Shown here: piece by piece, positions 12,345-17,500 of the stretch
Layout of the letters: every line of letters starts with the position of its first letter
How positions within the stretch are numbered: position 1 is the first letter of the stretch
NCBI GenBank assembly: GCA_037447655.1
Contig: JBBHKE010000165.1
Span: forward strand, 1-17,500
DNA: 17,500 nt
Direction: 5' to 3'
Source of the DNA: Zygnema cylindricum
Lineage: Eukaryota > Streptophyta > Zygnematophyceae > Zygnematales > Zygnemataceae
The notes under the pieces: model-generated
What the model saw: only the letters and a program-made list of their open reading frames with translations
The model's database searches: none
Told to the model about the DNA's origin: nothing
Translations under genes and position numbers: made by a program

Positions 12345-13083
12345 ACTGTAAGGGTGAAGTTCCATTAGGAAATTCTGTAATTGTACGGCCAACATTACAG
12401 AATGCTACAATTTGAACGAAGTTCCATTGCGCAGTCTGTAATCCACGTGTTAGCAAAAGAGTGGTACCACGTAATTATAGATTTTATATTGAAAATCGTC
12501 AAAAATCTTTCACACCGATCAGTTTTAACTTTAAAATCTTCATTTGCGTACCATGTACGCGCGGACCATGTCATCGTACAACACAATTTCTGTACTCTTT
12601 GCAGACGCCCTTTCCAGACGCCCAGACGCCTTGTCAGAGAGCAGCTCTTTTTTTTAGGGTTACTGTTTTTTCGTGTGACGAATGAGCGTTGACAGAAATA
12701 GCGTTACGAAAGTGCGTTACGGGATTTCGTTTGTATTTTTTGTTGGAAAATGAATGCGTATCTCGTGTGCGATTTTTTTTATTTCCGTTGGTTGCCATCT
12801 TGACACGTATGCTCATTATCCAGCGTGTCGCTGCTCAAATCTTTCTGTAAATGGTGATGTACCTCGCGAGGTACATCACCATTTACAGAAACTTTCGAAG
12901 CGAATGCTTCGCGAAAAAATATCCAACGGTCATTGTTAACTCCCAGACCTTTGAAGAATATTGGCAAGATTCTCTGTAATGTTGTTTTCCCCATAAAAAC
13001 AAAATAAGAGGTACGGCATAGTACGGAGAGGTCCGAATTTCTGTAAACAACCTCACTTTTCGTCCGATGGAACTTCACCCTAA
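12345..13083. repeat. Larger, interrupted inverted-repeat region
   Basis: AGGGTGAAGTTCCAT (from about 12350) is repeated inverted at about 13066-13081 (ATGGAACTTCACCCT). Further in, CAACATTACAGA (about 12390) is inverted at about 12974-12985 (TCTGTAATGTTG). Within it are a 10-bp hairpin (12372-12381 with 12394-12403), a direct repeat of GAAGTTCCATT at 12355 and 12418, a triple CAGACGCC near 12602-12629, and a perfect 50-bp palindrome. Open frames here merely cross these repeats and are not called as genes. Confidence 0.6.
12842..12891. repeat. Perfect 50-bp palindrome with no spacer
   Basis: The first 25 bases (12842-12866, starting TTTCTGTAAATGGTG and ending TACCTCG) are exactly reverse-complementary to the next 25 (12867-12891), centred on CCTCGCGAGG. 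A second small hairpin follows at once: CGAAGC (12896-12901), loop GAAT, GCTTCG (12906-12911). Confidence 0.95.
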
Positions 13084-13664
13084 TATCGAAATTTTGAAAT
13101 TTGATATTTATCGATTTTATTTTTAAACATAATATTTAAGCTACAGTACTGTAGTGAATGTCCTGTACACCGTTATAGTGTTGTCCGCGAGCCTACATTT
13201 TGACCCTCGACCGTTAAATACAATTAATAATACTAATTTTTTATCTACCTTAATATAGGTACATTTTAATTAGCATCATTGAATTCATGAATTGTCTATG
13301 CAGTGTACCAAATGTGCCAATCCGTACTAAAACCTCTCGTTTTTGGTACAAACGTACAGAAAAAGTGTAAGATAACGGCGTCGAAATCGGAAAGTGAGTG
13401 GAGCTGACACGAGAAAGCGCTCTCAGAATTGATTCGTAGAAATAAAGAAGGTCGGAATCACGCGAACCTGTTCCCACTTGTTCAAACGTCGACTATGTGA
13501 ACGCAGCCAATAGCGGCTAGTCGGCTACACTATGAGAATGTGTATCTTATTTAGTGTTTAGATGTATAAATTAGAGTTAATCTTATGTTAGCGCGAGGTC
13601 ATGAAACTCAATATAGGTAAATTATTGTAAAAGTATAAAATTATGTCAAAACTTTGGCATCACA
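13084..13664. other. Spacer between inverted-repeat region and tRNA-Tyr
   Basis: No gene is recognised. GTACACCGTTATAGTGTTG near 13167 is a lone partial copy of the dispersed inverted-repeat motif. Immediately before the tRNA, AGTATAAAA (13632-13640) and a CAA (13647-13649) resemble the AT-rich and CAA elements found upstream of plant tRNA genes. Confidence 0.45.
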
Positions 13665-13746
13665 CCGACCATAGCTCAGTTGGTAGAGCGGAGGACTGTA
13701 GCGTCTTGCAATCCTTAGGTCACTGGTTCGAATCCGGTTGGTCGGA
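13665..13746 (+). tRNA. tRNA-Tyr: tRNA-Tyr (GUA) with 9-nt intron
   Basis: The mature tRNA is 73 nt without encoded CCA. The acceptor stem CCGACCA pairs fully with TGGTCGG, discriminator A73. The D stem is GCTC/GAGC with loop AGTTGGTA; anticodon stem GAGGA/TCCTT; loop CTGTAGA with anticodon GTA at 13698-13700; T stem ACTGG/CCGGT with loop TTCGAAT. A 9-nt intron (CGTCTTGCA, 13702-13710) sits after G37, the standard position for nuclear tRNA introns. C1-G72, typical of eukaryotic tRNA-Tyr, is present. A box and B box (GGTTCGAATCC) are intact. The first TTTT downstream is about 64 bases away, far for a Pol III terminator. Fully functional in appearance. Confidence 0.96.
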
Positions 13747-13987
13747 TAACATTCATTGCACGAAAAGGAGGCTTCTGTCGGCTCTACATCTGAATTTCCC
13801 CTCCTGATTGTTTTAAAAGTTTGGACGGGTTACATCCTTGTGCCTCTTGTAGTCATTAAATGGATTTTCAATTTTACCCCTTTTGTACGCCGATGGTTTA
13901 ACCATCGCAATTTTCGCAATAAAACTTTTCCAGGAGTAAGTTTATTTACTTGTTTCCAAGTTATTTTGATTTGACATTGCTTTTCAA

Positions 13988-14069
13988 CCGACCATAGCTC
14001 AGTTGGTAGAGCGGAGGACTGTAGTGTGTAGCAATCCTTAGGTCACTGATTCGAATCCGGTTGGTCGGA
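13988..14069 (+). tRNA. tRNA-Tyr: tRNA-Tyr (GUA) copy 2 with 9-nt intron and T-arm mismatch
   Basis: It is identical in plan and nearly in sequence to the copy 323 bp upstream: same acceptor, D and anticodon arms, anticodon GTA at 14021-14023, and an intron of the same length but different sequence (TGTGTAGCA, 14025-14033). The T stem has G53 changed to A, giving an A53-C61 mismatch at a nearly invariant pair and altering the B box to GATTCGAATCC. CAA precedes the gene directly (13985-13987). The first TTTT is about 68 bases downstream. Flanks are unlike those of copy 1. It may be weakly expressed or a decaying pseudogene. Confidence 0.85.
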
Positions 14070-16648
14070 AAGACGAGGAAAATTGTTTCAATAATGACAG
14101 CCATCAGGAATTACACTGATGGTAACCAATATTGGCATTTTGGCAATTTGTTTTCCCCCAAATAGATGGACATCTTATATTTGCAATAGAATCATAACCG
14201 TGAAGGTTTTTGCTTACCAGAAAGATTTTGCATAAGCCGTTATTTGTATGTTTAATAATGTACTTTTGAACGAAAGCAAGTGAAACTACGTTTTTTTGTA
14301 CGCCGATCTCGTTTGTAAAACAAATTTGTGTCGTTGAATGTAAGTTTTGATTGAAATCAAAGGTAACTATTGTGCAATGATTATCGACTCGGTGGACCAA
14401 TAGAAAGTGGCCACGATCACCACTTTTCATGATTGGTTGGCTCACAAACTGACCCCAATGGAACACCATTTTTGTTAGGTGCATGTTCTAAGGTGGTGTC
14501 TAATTTGCTCTATTTTTTAGGCTTGAGCCATTTCTCCTTTTGAATCTTGTATGCATGACCAACATTGCGGTCATCTCATCGCACTTGCATTCAAGATCAT
14601 TAATCACCACCAAACCTTTTAACTGTAATTTTTTTAGATGGTACTTGATGGGCATACTATGCTTCAATTTTTCATATGCAACAACCAAAATGCTTATAAT
14701 AACAAGTTGTCGAGAAACTAACCTTTTAGCATAGAAGATTAGAAGCTCGGGTGTGTTTCCCATAGTCTAAGCTCGAAAGCTATCCGCACTACTGAAGTTT
14801 ACAAAATGGCATCAAGATTAACATTATCTCCACTCAGGAACTAGACCGCCCATTGTTATTCAAGTGTAACATTTTTTCACCACTCAAAAGCGTATAGCTT
14901 TGTGTTTGACTGTAGGATTTTCGTTTTAAGGCAAGTAATCGGAAGGCCCTAACCTTCGATCTCAATGTCATGATTGAAAATTGGAAAAACACGCGTTGAG
15001 AAAAGGTGCTTTGACTACCCGAATAAGAACGGTGGGTAGTAGAGTATTCTTACAAGTACATAAGGCTATATTTAGGTACATGTGACGATAATACGAAAAA
15101 AAGAAACTCAACGAAGTGCCAGTTTCCAAACAATAGGGGACAATCATACAACCACCACAAAGCAATTTGAATCAATGGTTGAATGCTTACTAAATTTGTT
15201 CAATTTGACAAATTCGAAGGAATGAAGGTACTCTTCTTTCACGGGCAAGCTACTTGTAGCTTTTTGTTCGACGTGTATCCCACAACTCATACTCGCTTGT
15301 TTAACTATTAAGCAAAATCTTGTCACTCAAATTTCTATAGTACCAAGCGGGTAGACTACTACAAGCCTGCCATTTCTAGGAATCTTTAAAGCCACAAGGA
15401 ACGAGAGACTAATTTGGTTTAGGAGTTAAAATTGGTAAGGCTGAATACAATCTACTTACCCGGTAACTTACCTAGTTTGTTTTACTCCGTGTGATATTTT
15501 CCAGTTTCGAGTTAGCTTTTCCTTCCTTTATTTCCATGTTCTCAAATAGTTTACCACCATGAGTTCTTAATAAAACTTATTTGCTACTTACTTATCCAAC
15601 ATGATGTAAATCTTTATGCGGCACGGATCACAAAGCTCGTTTCACGACGAGATGTTTTAGAATATCAGACAAAGTGTATCCCACACAACCACACACGAAT
15701 ATATGTAAAATATTTTTTGCTATCAGTTACAAGTATATGTCCCTCTTTGTATGAAGATGTCACAAATGCAAAGCTATCTTGTTCCGTATGGTTGTGCTCC
15801 TTAACATGAAAACAATTAACGGATGTTTTGTAAATATTGTGTGTTATTGAACAAAAAATGTTGTGCATGTGTCTACCATATGTTACCCAAGTTTAGACGT
15901 CACTAAGTCGTGGTATACCAAGGATGTCTTTTGCAATATTAAACATGTGGAATTGTAAAGGTTCTCGAAATTGGACATTATCAATATCGATATCATATCA
16001 CCGTGATCGTCATACAATGCATCAATATCAATACCATTACACCAATATATGTACCACTCACTACCATAGCAATGAAACACTTTGGTTACAAAGGCCGTGA
16101 GGCTGAAAAATTTCCCAGTACAAAATCACTATCTAGCCATGTTGTATTGCCGTTCGAAACACTTACGAACTGTTAGACATTGTGTCGATATTTATGTTTT
16201 TTAAACTCTTTCATACACAGAATTTCAGCACCGGCTAACAAACAGTATTTGATAAAGATTGGGCAATTTTTTTTCAGTTGTAGATATTTTCGTGCTAAAT
16301 ATTGTACTCTTATTCGTCGTCTATCGACATTATTACAATATCGATGCTAACTGGCAAAATCTATAAACATCATTTTTTCTTAGTCGCAATGTCGTGAGTT
16401 GAAGGGTATCCAATTACTTCGACTGTGAATTTACTCGGTATATAACAAAACTATCATTGAGATTGCCATAATATGCAACAATATTCATTACAAAAATCAA
16501 ATGAGATATGATTCGCCACAAATAAAATAAGAAGAATGATCCTTAAAAAGTACAATTGCCTCAAACTTAACCATTGTGATTTTTGTTCCTTAAGTTGCTT
16601 ATTGATATGCATCCTCACAATTAGATAAAGAGAATTTCGAACCTCCCA
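14070..16648. other. 2.6-kb AT-rich stretch with no supported gene
   Basis: Scattered minus-strand open frames exist (the longest, 14104-14484, has 126 codons from its first permitted start), but none has a recognisable domain, and I could not connect them into a spliced gene with consistent splice sites and phases. A small hairpin CCATCAG/CTGATGG lies at 14101-14122. Exons of the partial gene ending at 16649 could not extend here, because that reading frame has already stopped. No RNA gene or strong repeat was seen. Confidence 0.5.
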
Positions 16649-17500
16649 CTAATTATCTACTTTTGTCTCACTTTGAGAGTTCTCCGATCTCAAGAGTGCC
16701 AATGTTGGACCCATGGCTGCCGCCCGAATGGTCCTTAGACTTCCTGTATGACCACCTTTGACTTTTTTCCCATTGGTCGTTGAGATCGACTTAGAAGTCG
16801 GTGGCGAATCCGCTTGAATGGACGACTTTTTACTGATATTCACACCCACTTTATTTCTGCCCGCCTCAGGAGTAGCGATTGGCTTCGTAGTAGCTGGTGA
16901 AATTTCATTATTGCCTGTATTTTTGTTAAAATTGACACCCAATTTAGTGTCAGTTTTTGAGCCTCCTAATCCGACCGCCAACTCAGCTCGCCGTTTTTCC
17001 AAATCACGCGAAATATCGGCCCACAGTGTCCACGGAGATATTTCTTGTTGATTTTCTTCACCCTTAGCTCCAGAAACTACTTTTTTGCATTCCTTTTCTT
17101 CTCCGTTTTCGTTTTCTTTTTCTTTTCCTTTTCCTTTTTCTTTTCCGGTATCAACTAGCTCTTCGACAATTACCTCCTTTGCATCATTTAGGTTTGGACT
17201 GACAGGATATTTGTCAGAATCGACTGCCATAGAACTGTTATTATTAACAGTTTCTACTCCTACAAATACATCCATAATCTGGTTTGCATTGAAAGCTTTC
17301 TCCTTCATCGAGAATCCTTGTCCCAAAGGAGTATTTGGAGGAGTTTGTGAAGGACGTGAAAGCTGCGAAAAGTCCTCGAGACGAGGCAACAATTTTTGTC
17401 GTTCCGATGCTGGGGGAGAAAGGTCCGGATAATCAAGAATCGAAGACCTGATTTTGTTGGTTTCAGTTTCAGTTTCAGTTTCAGTTTCGAGGATACTCTC
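16649..17500 (-). CDS. 3' end of an unrecognised low-complexity protein, truncated by the window
   Basis: The frame is open from the window edge (17500) to a TAG at 16649-16651, giving 283 visible residues, so the start lies outside. I do not recognise the protein. In order it shows an ET repeat (five pairs at visible residues 5-14) encoded by a TTTCAG microsatellite; a Pro/Ser-rich segment; a Lys/Glu/Gly/Asn-rich charged run (KEKGKGKEKENENGEEKE); PWTLWADISRDLEKRRAEL, which could be a short amphipathic helix; two tandem ~31-residue repeats beginning KLGVNFNK and KVGVNISK; and a basic C-terminus with SLRTIRAAAMGPTLALLRSE. An open frame this long in AT-rich DNA, ordered repeats and biased composition favour real coding, perhaps the last exon of a disordered nuclear protein. 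A retroelement ORF cannot be excluded. Confidence 0.6.
   Translation of the reverse strand, partial: ESILETETETETETNKIRSSILDYPDLSPPASERQKLLPRLEDFSQLSRPSQTPPNTPLGQGFSMKEKAFNANQIMDVFVGVETVNNNSSMAVDSDKYPVSPNLNDAKEVIVEELVDTGKEKGKGKEKENENGEEKECKKVVSGAKGEENQQEISPWTLWADISRDLEKRRAELAVGLGGSKTDTKLGVNFNKNTGNNEISPATTKPIATPEAGRNKVGVNISKKSSIQADSPPTSKSISTTNGKKVKGGHTGSLRTIRAAAMGPTLALLRSENSQSETKVDN
16760..16945 (-). repeat. Two tandem ~93-bp coding repeats
   Basis: Codons starting at 16945 (KLGVNFNK...SPATTKPIAT) and 16852 (KVGVNISK...SPPTSKSIST) are 93 bp apart, exactly 31 codons. Both protein and DNA are similar (compare TTGACACCCAATTTAG with TTCACACCCACTTTAT on the + strand), so the repeat arose by in-frame duplication. 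Confidence 0.65.
17459..17489. repeat. TTTCAG microsatellite, about five units
   Basis: Hexamer units TTTCAG repeat without interruption from 17461 to about 17488. On the minus strand they encode alternating Glu-Thr in the partial protein. Length variation would add or remove ET pairs without changing the frame. Confidence 0.85.

Noticed and set aside
12381-12692. A 103-codon + strand open frame with a CxxC pair
   Set aside because: It runs through hairpins and direct repeats of the inverted-repeat region, and no protein family is recognisable.
12754-13078. Open frames on both strands sharing the same peptide segment
   Set aside because: The shared segment is simply the two strands of the perfect palindrome, not two homologous proteins.
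13747-13815. A tRNA-snoRNA dicistron, as known in plants, because CTGA (D box) occurs before the distant TTTT
   Set aside because: No C box (RUGAUGA) or closing stem could be found.
14104-14484. A 126-codon minus-strand open frame
   Set aside because: It is rather long for AT-rich DNA, but I found no domain, no partner exon with matching phase and no composition signal. Kept only as a region to test with RNA-seq.

Overview
The window is nuclear DNA of a green plant in the broad sense, most likely a streptophyte (charophyte alga, bryophyte or other land plant). Three things support this: a spliced ribosomal protein eL42 gene whose protein has the plant-type C-terminus ending in KGKGTSLF; plant telo-box motifs (AAACCCTAA) clustered in introns; and intron-containing nuclear tRNA-Tyr genes. 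I cannot name the species. The DNA is AT-rich with long introns, five of nine being 945-1028 bp. No virus, prokaryotic operon, CRISPR array or transposase gene was recognised.

Layout. Bases 1-247 are a foldback (MITE-like) element whose left end may lie outside the window. Bases 248-1087 are the upstream region of the eL42 gene, with a diverged ~100-bp tandem repeat, a site II box and a pyrimidine patch. Bases 1088-4655 (+) hold the five-exon eL42 gene (105 aa). Its introns carry two decayed copies of exon edges and an ~18-unit minisatellite. Bases 4656-6502 are a convergent intergenic spacer. Bases 6503-11855 (-) hold a six-exon gene, reconstructed here from splice sites and reading phase, for protein phosphatase 4 regulatory subunit 2 (PP4R2, ~503 aa). 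Its introns contain copies of a dispersed repeat family, and two E2F-type sites and a short uORF lie at its 5' end. Bases 11856-13664 are non-coding and unusually rich in inverted repeats, including a perfect 50-bp palindrome. Two tRNA-Tyr(GUA) genes, each with a 9-nt intron, lie at 13665-13746 and 13988-14069; the second has a damaged T-arm. Bases 14070-16648 show no gene I can support. Bases 16649-17500 (-) are the 3' end of an unrecognised low-complexity protein-coding sequence that continues past the window.

The genes do not form a pathway. They are independent housekeeping loci: translation (eL42 and tRNA-Tyr) and phosphatase/cell-cycle control (PP4R2). The less expected content is the non-coding structure: at least two families of short inverted-repeat elements scattered through introns and spacers, internal exon-edge duplications in eL42, and the inverted-repeat cluster between PP4R2 and the tRNA genes. 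I found no new multi-gene system.
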